A program made the translations under genes and the position numbers. This document shows, one piece after another, positions 1-11,204 of a DNA stretch of 64,000 nucleotides. The DNA comes from an uncultured Aquitalea sp. (GTDB lineage Bacteria; Pseudomonadota; Gammaproteobacteria; Burkholderiales; Chromobacteriaceae). Each line of letters opens with the position of its first letter. Positions within the stretch are counted from its first letter, which is position 1. The notes below the pieces were generated by a model, which was given only the letters and a program-made list of their open reading frames with translations, was not told the DNA's origin and searched no databases. The stretch lies in contig NZ_CAMFLA010000005.1 in NCBI RefSeq assembly GCF_945957525.1, positions 1-64,000 on the forward strand. The letters are read 5' to 3'.

Positions 1-1
1 C

Positions 2-31
2 ACGGAGAAAACCGGCATCGAGTGGTATTGA
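2..31 (+). CDS. C-terminal tail of an upstream gene (partial, unidentified)
   Basis: The window opens inside a possible reading frame that ends in TEKTGIEWY and a TGA at 29-31. A strong palindrome follows at 83-106, as expected after the last gene of a transcription unit. Nine residues are too few to name the protein, and the frame is chosen only because the tail looks protein-like. Confidence 0.25.
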   Translation, partial: TEKTGIEWY

Positions 32-82
32 TGCGGTAGTGAGCGACCTGTCCAGCGGGACGGGTTGCGCAGTGTGAATGGC

Positions 83-106
83 AAGGGCCGCCCTAGGGCG
101 GCCCTT
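83..106. terminator. 24-bp perfect palindrome, probable terminator
   Basis: AAGGGCCGCCCT is followed directly by its exact reverse complement. There is no T-run after it, so this is a GC-rich hairpin, possibly Rho-assisted or bidirectional, closing the gene upstream of the gcv locus. Confidence 0.5.
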
Positions 107-185
107 GTGCTGTCTGAAAACGACCGGAATTCAAGTTGCGGCGTCAGAATTATCCAGTGCGTGGATCAGTCACTGCGTGTCGGAT

Positions 186-196
186 GTTGGCCGAAG
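186..196 (+). repeat. intergenic copy of the GTTGGCCGAAG word
   Basis: Exact copy of an 11-mer found 23 times in the window. This copy lies in non-coding DNA between the upstream terminator and the gcv promoter, so codon use cannot explain it. Confidence 0.6.
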
Positions 197-344
197 GCTG
201 GCGTTATCGGGAGAGCAGTTTTAAGCAAGCTGATAAAACTGGCTGAAATTGTGAGAAATTGGTGACGATGCGAATAAAATAATGCGCGAAATTTTTCATT
301 TGAAAACAAAAGCCTGATTGTCTTTGCTTGAAGATATTCTGGGC

Positions 345-373
345 TTGCCTTTGCCGGGGTCAACTACGATAAT
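345..373 (+). promoter_or_regulatory. gcv operon promoter (-35 TTGCCT, -10 GATAAT)
   Basis: TTGCCT at 345-350 and GATAAT at 368-373 are separated by exactly 17 bases, a good sigma-70 arrangement. Transcription would start near 380, just before the first glycine aptamer. The 250 bp upstream are AT-rich and hold no gene. Confidence 0.6.
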
Positions 374-382
374 CCGCCCATC

Positions 383-577
383 GTGCAGGAGAGAGCGGCC
401 CCGAGCCGCCGCCGAAGGCGCAAGCGCACCCGCAATCGCTCAGGCAAAAGGACTGCATCATCGGATAGTCATATCTGCTTTACTCTGGAGAGCGGCGCCC
501 TGTGAGGCGCCCACCGAAGGGGCTAACGGCGGCCAACAGTGCCCGCCGGAAAATCTCAGGTGTCAGGACAGAGGGGT
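383..577 (+). promoter_or_regulatory. tandem glycine riboswitch
   Basis: Two glycine aptamers lie in series in the gcvT leader. Aptamer 1 (about 383-456) has GGAGAGAGCGG, CGCCGAAGGCGCAA, AATCGCTCAGGCAAAAGG and a closing GCAG/CTGC stem. Aptamer 2 (about 483-577) has CTCTGGAGAGCGGC, CACCGAAGGGG, AAATCTCAGGTGTCAGG and ACAGAGGGG. These match the known gcvT motif. In this class glycine binding normally turns the cleavage operon on. The expression platform lies between 577 and the start codon at 621, around the ribosome site AAGGA (609-613); no clear intrinsic terminator is visible there, so control of translation is the likelier mode (inference). Confidence 0.93.
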
Positions 578-620
578 GTTGTACCAGCGGTAAACCACCC
601 TTAAATCCAAGGACGCACTG

Positions 621-1709
621 ATGACGGCCCCGAAACGCACCCCCCTGTTCGACGCCCATATCGCCTCCGGCGCCAAGATGGTCGACTTTGCCGGCTGGGA
701 AATGCCTATCCACTATGGCTCCCAACTGAAAGAGCACGAGATCGTCCGCAGCGATGCCGGCATGTTCGACGTGTCCCACATGACCGTCATCGACATCACC
801 GGCGCCGACGCCAAGTCCTGGTTGCGCCAGCTGATCGCCAACGATGTGGCCAAGCTGGGCTTCGAGGGCAAGGCGCTGTACTCCGGCATGCTGACCGAAA
901 ACGGCACCGTGGTGGATGACTTGATCGTCTACCTCACCGCCTGGGGCTACCGCATGGTGGTCAACGCCGGCACTACCGATAAAGATCTGGCCTGGATGGA
1001 CGCGCACAAGGCTGGTTTTGACGTCAGCCTGAACGTGCGTCGCGATCTGGCCATGCTGGCCGTGCAAGGTCCTAGCGCCATCGACAAGGTCTGTGCCGTG
1101 AAGCCCGCGCTGGCGGACGCCATCCGCGCGCTCAAGGTGTTCCAGGGTTTGCCGAACGACGAATGGTTCTACGCCCGTACCGGCTACACCGGCGAAGACG
1201 GCTTGGAAATCATGATTCCCGCCGCCGAGGCCATTACCTTTTTCAATCAGCTCAAGGACGCCGGCGTAGCGCCGATCGGCCTGGGCGCGCGCGACACCCT
1301 GCGCCTGGAAGCCGGCATGAACCTGTACGGCCACGACATGGACGAAACCGTGTCGCCGCTGCAGGCCGGCATGGGTTGGACCATTGCCTGGGAACCCGCC
1401 GACCGCAACTTCATCGGCCGCAAGGCGCTGGAAGCGCAAAAAGCCGCCGGCGTGCCCATGAAGCAAGTGGGTCTGGTGCTGGAAGGCCGCGGCGTGCTGC
1501 GCGAAGGCCAGACTGTGGTAGTGGAAGGCCACGGCGAAGGCATCATCACCAGCGGTACCTTCTCGCCGACCCTGAAACACTCCATCGCCATTGCCCGCGT
1601 GCCGGCCTCGACCGGCGACAACGCGCAAGTGGATTTGCGTGGTACGCTCACGCCTGTCCGCGTGGTGAAAATGCCGTTCGTCCGCAATGGCAAAAAAGTA
1701 TTCGACTGA
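621..1709 (+). CDS. gcvT: glycine cleavage system T protein (aminomethyltransferase)
   Basis: The 362-residue T protein moves the methylene group from the aminomethyl-lipoyl arm of GcvH to tetrahydrofolate and releases ammonia. It opens with the family signature [27 protein letters not shown] near residue 98 contains the folate-contacting aspartates, and [10 protein letters not shown] lies near 188. The C-terminal barrel ends in [10 protein letters not shown]. Length is normal for the family. ATG 621 follows AAGGA by seven bases and is the first gene behind the glycine riboswitch, so glycine should set its expression. gcvH begins 70 bp downstream in the same direction. Confidence 0.97.
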   Translation: MTAPKRTPLFDAHIASGAKMVDFAGWEMPIHYGSQLKEHEIVRSDAGMFDVSHMTVIDITGADAKSWLRQLIANDVAKLGFEGKALYSGMLTENGTVVDDLIVYLTAWGYRMVVNAGTTDKDLAWMDAHKAGFDVSLNVRRDLAMLAVQGPSAIDKVCAVKPALADAIRALKVFQGLPNDEWFYARTGYTGEDGLEIMIPAAEAITFFNQLKDAGVAPIGLGARDTLRLEAGMNLYGHDMDETVSPLQAGMGWTIAWEPADRNFIGRKALEAQKAAGVPMKQVGLVLEGRGVLREGQTVVVEGHGEGIITSGTFSPTLKHSIAIARVPASTGDNAQVDLRGTLTPVRVVKMPFVRNGKKVFD

Positions 1710-1779
1710 TCAAACGGCTGGATCGCGCCGTCGGTCGGCCTCCTTATCTGAATCTGAATAATCGACTGGAGAAGCATCA

Positions 1780-2163
1780 ATGAGCATTCCTGCAGACCTG
1801 AAATATGTTGCCAGCCACGAATGGCTGCGTCTGGAAGCCGACGGCAGCGTCACCGTGGGCATTACCGAGCACGCTCAAGAGCTGCTGGGTGACATCGTGT
1901 TTGTTGAGCTGCCGAAAGTGGGCGCCGTACTGGCCGCCGACGAGCAGGCCGGCGTGGTGGAATCGGTCAAGGCCGCTTCCGACGTGTATTCGCCGATCGC
2001 CGGCGAAGTGCTGGAAGTGAACAGCGAGCTGGAAGCCGCCCCCGAGTTGGCCAACAGCGAGCCCTACGCCGCCGGCTGGTTCTTCAAGATCAAGCCGGCC
2101 AACGCTGCCGATCTGGACAGCCTGATGGATGCCGCTGCTTACGCCAAGGAAATCGGCGCCTGA
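1780..2163 (+). CDS. gcvH: glycine cleavage system H protein (lipoyl carrier)
   Basis: This 127-residue carrier shuttles the aminomethyl intermediate between GcvP, GcvT and lipoamide dehydrogenase. The lipoylation site is Lys64 in the motif [10 protein letters not shown], in the usual place. The N-terminus [14 protein letters not shown] is characteristic. A GGAG site stands ten bases before ATG 1780. It shares the riboswitch-controlled transcript of gcvT; a terminator hairpin lies directly after its stop, so transcription into gcvP may be reduced. Confidence 0.97.
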   Translation: MSIPADLKYVASHEWLRLEADGSVTVGITEHAQELLGDIVFVELPKVGAVLAADEQAGVVESVKAASDVYSPIAGEVLEVNSELEAAPELANSEPYAAGWFFKIKPANAADLDSLMDAAAYAKEIGA

Positions 2164-2178
2164 GCCAGACAAGTGAAA

Positions 2179-2213
2179 AGCCCTGCGATGCGACGCCATC
2201 CGGGGCTTTTTTT
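2179..2213 (+). terminator. intrinsic terminator between gcvH and gcvP
   Basis: AGCCC (2179-2183) pairs with GGGCT (2203-2207), with an inner GATG/CATC stem, and seven Ts follow. It lies 36 bp before gcvP, so it should work as a partial terminator inside the operon unless gcvP has its own promoter. Confidence 0.7.
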
Positions 2214-2248
2214 CTTTCAGGACCGCCACCCACCACCGGACACAAGAC

Positions 2249-5101
<2,853 letters not shown>

Positions 5102-5147
5102 TCTAGCCGCGCTGCCGTGCTACAGTGCGCGGCGGTGGTATTTCGCC

Positions 5148-5184
5148 ACCCCCTTGCCCATTGCGGCGAGGGGGTTTTGTTTTA
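5148..5184 (+). terminator. gcvP intrinsic terminator
   Basis: ACCCCC(TTGC) at 5148-5157 pairs with (GCGA)GGGGGT at 5166-5175, followed by TTTTGTTTTA. The 210 bp after it are AT-rich and carry no gene; they should contain the promoter of the next gene. Confidence 0.85.
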
Positions 5185-5406
5185 TGTCATGGTAATGAAT
5201 CCTGGCATGTTGTCTTATGAGCCCATGCAACTCATATAATGGATGTGTTCTTTATTTGGTTTAAAAAAATGCATAAATTATGTGGCTATTTGTTACAATT
5301 CGCGACTGCTTGCCTCTGGCCGCGATGAGGCGATGCGCTGCCGCCAGCCGCGCGTTTCCAGCCGTGTCAGGGGGAATCACTGTTTTCTTCATTCTTGAAA
5401 GACTGT

Positions 5407-7398
5407 ATGCCACGCAGCGTGTCGGCTACCGCCGAACCTGATTTTTCGCTTCTCGAACGCTTGAGCCATGCTGTCTGGGTGTTCGACATAGACGCCGGTC
5501 GGGTGCGCTGGGCCAATCGCGAGGCATTGCTGCTGTGGCGGGCCGAGTCGCTGGAGGATTTGCGGCAGCGGGATATGGCGACCGACATGTCCGAGTCGGT
5601 CGCCCGGCGCTTGCGCCAGTATCAGGCGGACTTCGAGCGCTACGACAGTCGTTTTTCCGAATCCTGGACCCTGTACCCGCAAGGCAGCCCCCGTACCATG
5701 CTGGTGGAATTCAGCGGCATTCGGGTGGCGGGGCGCATGATGATGCTGTGCGAGTGTCAGGGGCAGTTGCAGCTGGACGCCGACACGCTGATGCGCGCGG
5801 AGGGGCTGCTGCATACCTCCGCCATGATCAGCATGTACGGCGAAGACGGCATGCCCTTGTATCGCAATCCGGCGGCGCGGGAAAAAGTGCTCGATCCTTC
5901 GGCCGGCTGGCGCGAGCGACTGCTGGACCCGCAGGACGCGGCGCGGCTGGAAGCGCAACTGGATCAGGACGGGCAGGGACGTCTTGTGGCCCGCGTGCTC
6001 ACCCGCAAGGGCGAGCGCTGGCATGAACTGGCGGCGCGTCGTTGCCGCGACGCCGTATCCGGCAAGTCCAGCCTGCTGTTCAGCGAGATGGATATCAGCG
6101 AGCTGAAGGAGGCGGAGGCGAGGGCGCATTACCTAGCCAACCACGATACGCTTACCGGGCTGCCCAACCGCCATTACGTGATGCAGGCGTTTCAGGCGCT
6201 GCTGACCAGGGCTGCTGCGCAGGGCTTGCCCACAGCTTTGTTGTTTGTCGATCTGGACCGGTTCAAGTACGTGAATGATTCGCTGGGGCACTCCTTCGGC
6301 GATCAGTTGCTGGTGCAAATGAGCGAGCGCCTCAAGGGGCTGGTGGGCGCGCGTGCCCATCTGGCGCGCTTGGGCGGCGACGAGTTTCTGCTCTTGTTGG
6401 CCGAAGACGAGGCTGAAAGCGCCGCCCGCGCATTGGCGCTGGCGATCCGCGAGGCGGTGGCGCGTCCGGTACGGCTGGGCGGCATGGAAGTGCAGGTGAC
6501 GGCCTCGGTCGGCATCAGCCTGGGGCGCGACGGCGAACAGGATATCCAGACGCGCATGCGCCATGCGGATCTGGCGATGTACGCCGCCAAGGACGCCGGC
6601 CGCGACGACGTGATGTGCTACACCCCGGAAATGGGCGAGCGCGCCCGCGCGCGCCTGTCGCTGGAGAACGAAATCCGTCGTGGACTGGAGAACGGTGAGT
6701 TCCTGCCGTATTACCAGCCGCAGGTGGATTGCGGCAGCGGCCGCATCGTCGGTGCGGAGGCGCTGGTGCGCTGGCAGCACCCGGAGCGCGGCTTGTTGCT
6801 GCCCGGCGCTTTCATTTCCGTGTGCGAGGAAAGCGGCTTGATCCGCGAGCTGGACTTGCGGATTTTCCGCGAGGCCGCTCATCAGCTGGCGGACTGGCGC
6901 GCGCGCGGCTGGGCGCTGACGGTGTCGGTCAATTTGTCTGCCCGCCAGTTCACCCATCCCAGCCTGCTGCCCGATTTGTGCGAGATCCTTCGGCAAACAG
7001 GCTGCAAGGCGGACTGGATCGAGCTGGAAATCACCGAATCCCTGTTGCTGGGCCGCGATCAGGCTACCTTGCAAACCCTGACCGCGCTGCGCGAAGCCGG
7101 TTTTGCCATCGCCATCGACGATTTCGGCACCGGCTACAGCAATTTGGGCTATTTGCAGCAATATCCGCTGACCACGCTCAAGATCGACCGCTCCTTCATC
7201 AGCCGCTTGCCGGAAGATGCCGCCATCGCCGAATTGGTGATCACCTTGTGCCGATTGCTCAAACTCAGCATCGTGGCCGAAGGGGTGGAGCGGCAGGCCC
7301 AGCTGGACTGGTTGCGCGGCATGCAGTGTGAGCAGTATCAGGGCTTTCTGTGCAGCCCTGCCTTGCCGGTGAAGCACTTCGAGGAGCTGCTGGACTGA
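5407..7398 (+). CDS. PAS-GGDEF-EAL cyclic-di-GMP signalling protein
   Basis: About 663 residues with no obvious membrane segment, hence probably cytosolic. Two PAS-like regions (roughly 10-125 and 135-235) precede a GGDEF domain and an EAL domain. The diguanylate cyclase motif GGDEF is intact at 323-327, after DLDRFKYVNDSLGH. I see no RxxD product-inhibition site at the usual place before it. The phosphodiesterase motif EAL is intact at 451-453, with NLSARQF, EITESLL, IDDFGTGYSNLGYL and KIDRSFI following. Both activities are therefore possible, and the net direction cannot be read from sequence. TTG 5395 is an alternative start. It carries a GTTGGCCGAAG copy at 6396. It is monocistronic. Confidence 0.92.
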   Translation: MPRSVSATAEPDFSLLERLSHAVWVFDIDAGRVRWANREALLLWRAESLEDLRQRDMATDMSESVARRLRQYQADFERYDSRFSESWTLYPQGSPRTMLVEFSGIRVAGRMMMLCECQGQLQLDADTLMRAEGLLHTSAMISMYGEDGMPLYRNPAAREKVLDPSAGWRERLLDPQDAARLEAQLDQDGQGRLVARVLTRKGERWHELAARRCRDAVSGKSSLLFSEMDISELKEAEARAHYLANHDTLTGLPNRHYVMQAFQALLTRAAAQGLPTALLFVDLDRFKYVNDSLGHSFGDQLLVQMSERLKGLVGARAHLARLGGDEFLLLLAEDEAESAARALALAIREAVARPVRLGGMEVQVTASVGISLGRDGEQDIQTRMRHADLAMYAAKDAGRDDVMCYTPEMGERARARLSLENEIRRGLENGEFLPYYQPQVDCGSGRIVGAEALVRWQHPERGLLLPGAFISVCEESGLIRELDLRIFREAAHQLADWRARGWALTVSVNLSARQFTHPSLLPDLCEILRQTGCKADWIELEITESLLLGRDQATLQTLTALREAGFAIAIDDFGTGYSNLGYLQQYPLTTLKIDRSFISRLPEDAAIAELVITLCRLLKLSIVAEGVERQAQLDWLRGMQCEQYQGFLCSPALPVKHFEELLD

Positions 7399-7525
7399 GA
7401 CGAGGGGACTGGCGTCCTGAATAAGGATATGCGAAATTCATCATTTGATTTTCCGGCGTGTTCGCTTACCCTGTCTCGCATCCGGGGCCCCGAAACGACA
7501 TCGGCCCCTCCCCGAGGAGAAGATC

Positions 7526-9112
7526 ATGATGACCCGATATGGCGCCCTGGCGCTGCTCGTCTGTTCCCCGCTGGCGTTGGCCGCCGGCAAACCCCTGACT
7601 GTTTGCACCGACGCCAATCCGGAAGGCTTCGACGTTGTGCAATACAACTCGCTGGTCACCACCAATGCTTCGGCCGACGTACTGATGAACCGTCTGGTGG
7701 AGTATGACGCCCAGGCGCACAAACTTGTCCCGGGCCTGGCCGCCAGCTGGCAGGTCAGTGCCGACGGCCTGAATTACACCTTCAAGTTGCGTCCCGGCGT
7801 GACTTTCCACACTACCGATTATTTCAAGCCGGGCCGCAAGCTCAACGCCGATGACGTAGTGTTCACTTTCCAGCGCATGCTGGATCCGGAACACCCCTGG
7901 TACAAGACTGCCCCCAACGGCTATCCGCATGCGCAGTCCATGCAGTTTCCCAAGTTGATCAAGGCGGTGTCCAAGGTGGATGATCTGACCGTCCGCTTTG
8001 AGCTCAACTACCCGGAAGCCACCTTCCTGTCCTCGTTGAGCATGGGTTTCGCCTCCATTTACTCCGCTGAGTACGCCGCGCAGTTGCAAGCGGCCGGCAA
8101 ACAGGCCGACCTCAACAGCAAGCCGGTGGGTACCGGCCCCTTCGTGCTCAAGAGCTTCCAGAAGGACAGCGTGGTGCGCTATGTGGCCAACCCCGCTTAC
8201 TGGGGCGCCAAGCCCAAGGTGCCGGCGCTGGTGTACGCCATCACGCCGGACGCCTCGGTACGGGTGCAAAAACTCAAGGCCGGCGAGTGCCAGCTGGCCC
8301 TGTCCGCCAAGCCGCAGGACGTGCTTGCGGTGAAGGGCGACAGCGCGGTGAAAGTGCTGGAAACCCCGGCCTTCATGACCGCCTTTGTCGGCATCAACAG
8401 TCAGAAGAAGCCGTTCGACAACGCCCTGGTGCGCCAGGCAATCAATCTGGCCTTTGATCGCGCCACTTATCTCAAAACGGTGTTCGACGGAACCGCTACC
8501 GCCGCTACGCTGCCGTACCCGCCCAACACCTGGAGCTACAACAAAGCGGTGAAGCCCTATTCGCTGGATGTGGCCAAGGCGAAAAAACTGCTGGCGCAAG
8601 CGGGCTACCCCAATGGTTTTGATACCACGGTCTGGGTGCGTTCCAGCAGCAGCACGCTGAACCCCAACCCCAAGGCGGGCGCGGAGTTGCTGCAGGCCGA
8701 TCTGGCCAAGGTAGGTATCCGCGCGCAAATCCGCGTGCTGGAGTGGGGTGAGTTGATCAAACGCGGCAAGGCTGGCGAACATGACTTGCTGTTCATGGGC
8801 TGGGCCGGCGACAACGGCGATCCGGACAACTTCCTTACGCCGCAATTCTCCTGCGCGGCGGTGCAGTCCGGCACCAACTTCTCCCGCTACTGCGATCCGA
8901 AACTCGACAAGCTGATTGCCGATGGCAAGAAAACCAGCGATTTCGCCGTGCGCACCAAGCTGTACTTGCAAGCGCAGAAGCTGATCAGCGACCAGGCGGT
9001 CTGGCTGCCGCTGGCGCATCCCACCGCTTACGCTCTGACGCGCAAGGAAGTGAGCGGTTTTGCCGTCAACCCGTTTGGCCGGGTCAACTTCAACAGCGTC
9101 GCCGTGCAGTAA
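7526..9112 (+). CDS. DppA-like peptide ABC transporter substrate-binding protein
   Basis: A 528-residue periplasmic binding protein of the SBP_bac_5 family. A Sec signal peptide covers roughly residues 1-20 (hydrophobic core ALALLVCSPLALAA). Strong resemblance to dipeptide-binding DppA is visible in PEGFDVVQYNS, NRLVEYDA, LNADDVVFTFQRM, PVGTGPFVLKSFQKDS, ITPDASVRVQKLKAGECQ and MGWAGDNGDPDNF. No permease or ATPase gene lies nearby, so it must share a transporter encoded elsewhere. The start is set by GAGGAG (7514-7519) before ATG 7526. A clean terminator follows at 9133. Confidence 0.9.
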   Translation: MMTRYGALALLVCSPLALAAGKPLTVCTDANPEGFDVVQYNSLVTTNASADVLMNRLVEYDAQAHKLVPGLAASWQVSADGLNYTFKLRPGVTFHTTDYFKPGRKLNADDVVFTFQRMLDPEHPWYKTAPNGYPHAQSMQFPKLIKAVSKVDDLTVRFELNYPEATFLSSLSMGFASIYSAEYAAQLQAAGKQADLNSKPVGTGPFVLKSFQKDSVVRYVANPAYWGAKPKVPALVYAITPDASVRVQKLKAGECQLALSAKPQDVLAVKGDSAVKVLETPAFMTAFVGINSQKKPFDNALVRQAINLAFDRATYLKTVFDGTATAATLPYPPNTWSYNKAVKPYSLDVAKAKKLLAQAGYPNGFDTTVWVRSSSSTLNPNPKAGAELLQADLAKVGIRAQIRVLEWGELIKRGKAGEHDLLFMGWAGDNGDPDNFLTPQFSCAAVQSGTNFSRYCDPKLDKLIADGKKTSDFAVRTKLYLQAQKLISDQAVWLPLAHPTAYALTRKEVSGFAVNPFGRVNFNSVAVQ

Positions 9113-9132
9113 GGCAGCTCGCTGGATTCGGC

Positions 9133-9161
9133 AAAAAAGGCAGCGTTTTGCTGCCTTTTTG
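9133..9161 (+). terminator. intrinsic terminator after the DppA-like gene
   Basis: AAAGGCAGC, loop GTTTT, GCTGCCTTTTT: a 7-8 bp stem with flanking A and T runs. Confidence 0.9.
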
Positions 9162-9239
9162 CTTTGTCTTGATCAGAGTGGATGACGCTGGCGGGCGATG
9201 GCGGTAAAGTGCCGACTGGCCAATCAGGAGTCAAAAGAG

Positions 9240-9896
9240 ATGAGCGCCAAGGAAGGCAGAAGCCAGACCTTCAACCGTATCGTGGAAGCCAGCCTCAACC
9301 TGTTCAACCAGCAGGGCGAGCGGGTGATCACCACCAACCACATCGCCCGTTACATGAACATCAGCACGGGCAATCTCTACTACCACTTCCGCAGCAAGGA
9401 AGAGATCATCAACGAATTGCACCGACGCTATGCCAAGGGCATGGCGGAGTGCCTGAATGCCGCTGGGGAGCTCAGTGCCTCGATTGACGGCATGGTGGCG
9501 GTGATGGAAAAAACCCTGCGCCATCTGTGGCAGTTCCGCTTCCTGCAGCAGGGCATTCCCAGCATGTTTCCGGTGAACAAGGCCTTGGAAGAAAACCACC
9601 GCGACTTCACCCATTTCCAGGTGGCCAACGGCGTGCAGAAGCTGTTCATGCGCCTGCGCGAGCAGGAAATGCTGGAGGGCGATGATGAGCAGATCAATTT
9701 CCTTGCCAAGCACTTCTTGCTGATCCAGTGGGGCTGGATCGTCCGTCCGGATATCACCGACTGTCCGCAAGAAGACCGCAGCATCGTGCGCGAAGGTTGC
9801 CGCAGCCTGCTGCATTTCCTCTCGCCCTATGTCAGCCCGCGCTTTCGCGCGCCGTTCCAGCGCACGCTGGCTTCGCTGGAGCTGCAACCGGCATGA
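9240..9896 (+). CDS. TetR-family transcriptional regulator
   Basis: A 218-residue regulator with an N-terminal TetR helix-turn-helix at about 10-60: the pattern TTNHIARYMNISTGNLYYHF followed by RSKEEIINEL is typical. The C-terminal ligand domain has no motif that names an effector. Of two in-frame ATGs (9198 and 9240), the second has AGGAG nine bases upstream and is chosen. The stop overlaps the start of the GFA-domain gene by ATGA, so the two are co-translated, which makes that gene the first candidate target. Confidence 0.88.
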   Translation: MSAKEGRSQTFNRIVEASLNLFNQQGERVITTNHIARYMNISTGNLYYHFRSKEEIINELHRRYAKGMAECLNAAGELSASIDGMVAVMEKTLRHLWQFRFLQQGIPSMFPVNKALEENHRDFTHFQVANGVQKLFMRLREQEMLEGDDEQINFLAKHFLLIQWGWIVRPDITDCPQEDRSIVREGCRSLLHFLSPYVSPRFRAPFQRTLASLELQPA

Positions 9897-10285
9897 GCCA
9901 ATACCACGTCCGCTGCGAATGCGGCGGCGTCAGCCTGACGATTCACGGCCAGCCCTTGCGGGTGTCGGTCTGTCACTGTCTGGCTTGCCGGCGCCGCACC
10001 GGCAGCGTGATGAGCGTGCAGGCGCGTTTTCTTGCGGCCGATCTCCAGCTGCAAGGCGAAACGCGCGAATACACCCGGCTGGCAGATAGCGGCAACGCCA
10101 TCCGCCAGCTATTCTGCTCCCGCTGCGCGGGCATCATCTGTTACTACAACAGCGCCTTGCCGACGCTGGCCATCGTGCCGGCCGGCATGTTGGCCGAAGC
10201 GCTACCGCCGCCCGATGTGTCCGTCTACGAGTGCCGCAAGGCCGGCTGGCTCAGCCTCTGCGGCGACATGCAGCATCTGGACTAA
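9893..10285 (+). CDS. GFA-family (CENP-V/GFA) zinc-binding protein
   Basis: A 130-residue protein with the cysteine pattern of the GFA fold: CECGG (residues 8-12), CHCLACRRRTG (about 28-38) and FCSRCAG (about 77-83), which would bind structural and catalytic zinc. The family includes glutathione-dependent formaldehyde-activating enzyme, but most members have no known substrate. It starts inside the stop codon of the preceding TetR gene (ATGA). One GTTGGCCGAAG copy (10189-10199) encodes Leu-Ala-Glu. Confidence 0.85.
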   Translation: MSQYHVRCECGGVSLTIHGQPLRVSVCHCLACRRRTGSVMSVQARFLAADLQLQGETREYTRLADSGNAIRQLFCSRCAGIICYYNSALPTLAIVPAGMLAEALPPPDVSVYECRKAGWLSLCGDMQHLD

Positions 10286-10480
10286 GAACGGCTAAGCAAC
10301 CCCTTGCTGCTGTGTTGCGCCTTCTTGCCGTGGTACTGATTTTTGTCAGCCGTCCCAAGCCTTCGGCTCGCCATCACCCGGGCAGCGACATCCAGCACTT
10401 GCTTTTTATCGTCCAGTCGCGCGGCATGGCGGCTTGGCGTATCATCCGGTGTGGCTGCACGCTCCGAGAATAAAAAGCAC

Positions 10481-11152
10481 ATGCAAATCCAGACTGAATC
10501 CAAACCAGCACGAAGAACCCAGCAAAGCCGCCGAGACAGCACTATCGGCAAACTGGTGGAGGCCGCCATCGAATGCCTGATGGAGTTCGGCTACCACGGT
10601 ACCAGCGTACAAATCATTTGCAGCCGGGCCGGCATGTCGCAGGGGGCCTTGTTCCGGCATTTCGCCACCAAAAACGAACTGATGATGCCGGTAGCGCGCA
10701 AAGTGGTGGACGACATCTTTGCCGACGGCGCGGCGCTGGCCGACAGTTTGCCGAAGGACATGCCTGACGCAGAGCGCATGGTGGCGCTGATGAAGGCGCT
10801 GGTGCTGGCGCCGCGCCATGTGGTGTTGATGGAACTCTTGATGGCCGCGCGAACCACGGAAGACCTGCGGCTGTTGTTGTGCAAGCCCTCGGAGAATTAT
10901 TTCCGCGACCGCTTCGTGGCCATGATGGCCGGCTGCTTTCCGCGCTACGCGGTGCATAGCGGCTTCTTTGCCACCTTGCTCACCATGATGACCACCTTCC
11001 ACGGCATTGCGTTGTATCGCAGCGTGCACATGAACGAAGTAGGTGAGTCCATGCGCGAGCAGTGGCTGCTGAGCGCCTTGCGCGGCGAGCTGGAGGCCAT
11101 TCGCGCCCAGGGTGGCGACGCCGACAATCCGCTGTATCGCCTGCCTTTCTGA
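10481..11152 (+). CDS. TetR-family transcriptional regulator
   Basis: A 223-residue TetR regulator with DNA-binding helices at about 20-70 (GYHGTSVQIICSRAGMSQGA then LFRHFATKNELM). ATG 10481 is preferred to upstream in-frame codons because it leaves a normal-length N-terminal arm rich in Lys and Arg; the ribosome site is weak (GAGAAT). The 195 bp before it are non-coding. It ends convergent with the sensor kinase gene, and no clear target gene adjoins it. Confidence 0.87.
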   Translation: MQIQTESKPARRTQQSRRDSTIGKLVEAAIECLMEFGYHGTSVQIICSRAGMSQGALFRHFATKNELMMPVARKVVDDIFADGAALADSLPKDMPDAERMVALMKALVLAPRHVVLMELLMAARTTEDLRLLLCKPSENYFRDRFVAMMAGCFPRYAVHSGFFATLLTMMTTFHGIALYRSVHMNEVGESMREQWLLSALRGELEAIRAQGGDADNPLYRLPF

Positions 11153-11183
11153 AACGATTCCAAACCCGAACCTGCTTTGTACT

Positions 11184-11202
11184 CGCCGCCTGACCGGCGG
11201 CG
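11184..11202. terminator. GC-rich hairpin between convergent genes
   Basis: CGCCGCC, loop TGACC, GGCGGCG, lying between the TetR stop and the sensor-kinase stop. There is no T-run on either side, so this is a weak call. Confidence 0.35.
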
Positions 11203-11204
11203 GG

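Noticed and set aside
480-1628. 382-residue minus-strand frame opposite gcvT and the riboswitch
   Set aside because: Antisense shadow of gcvT with no start signal.
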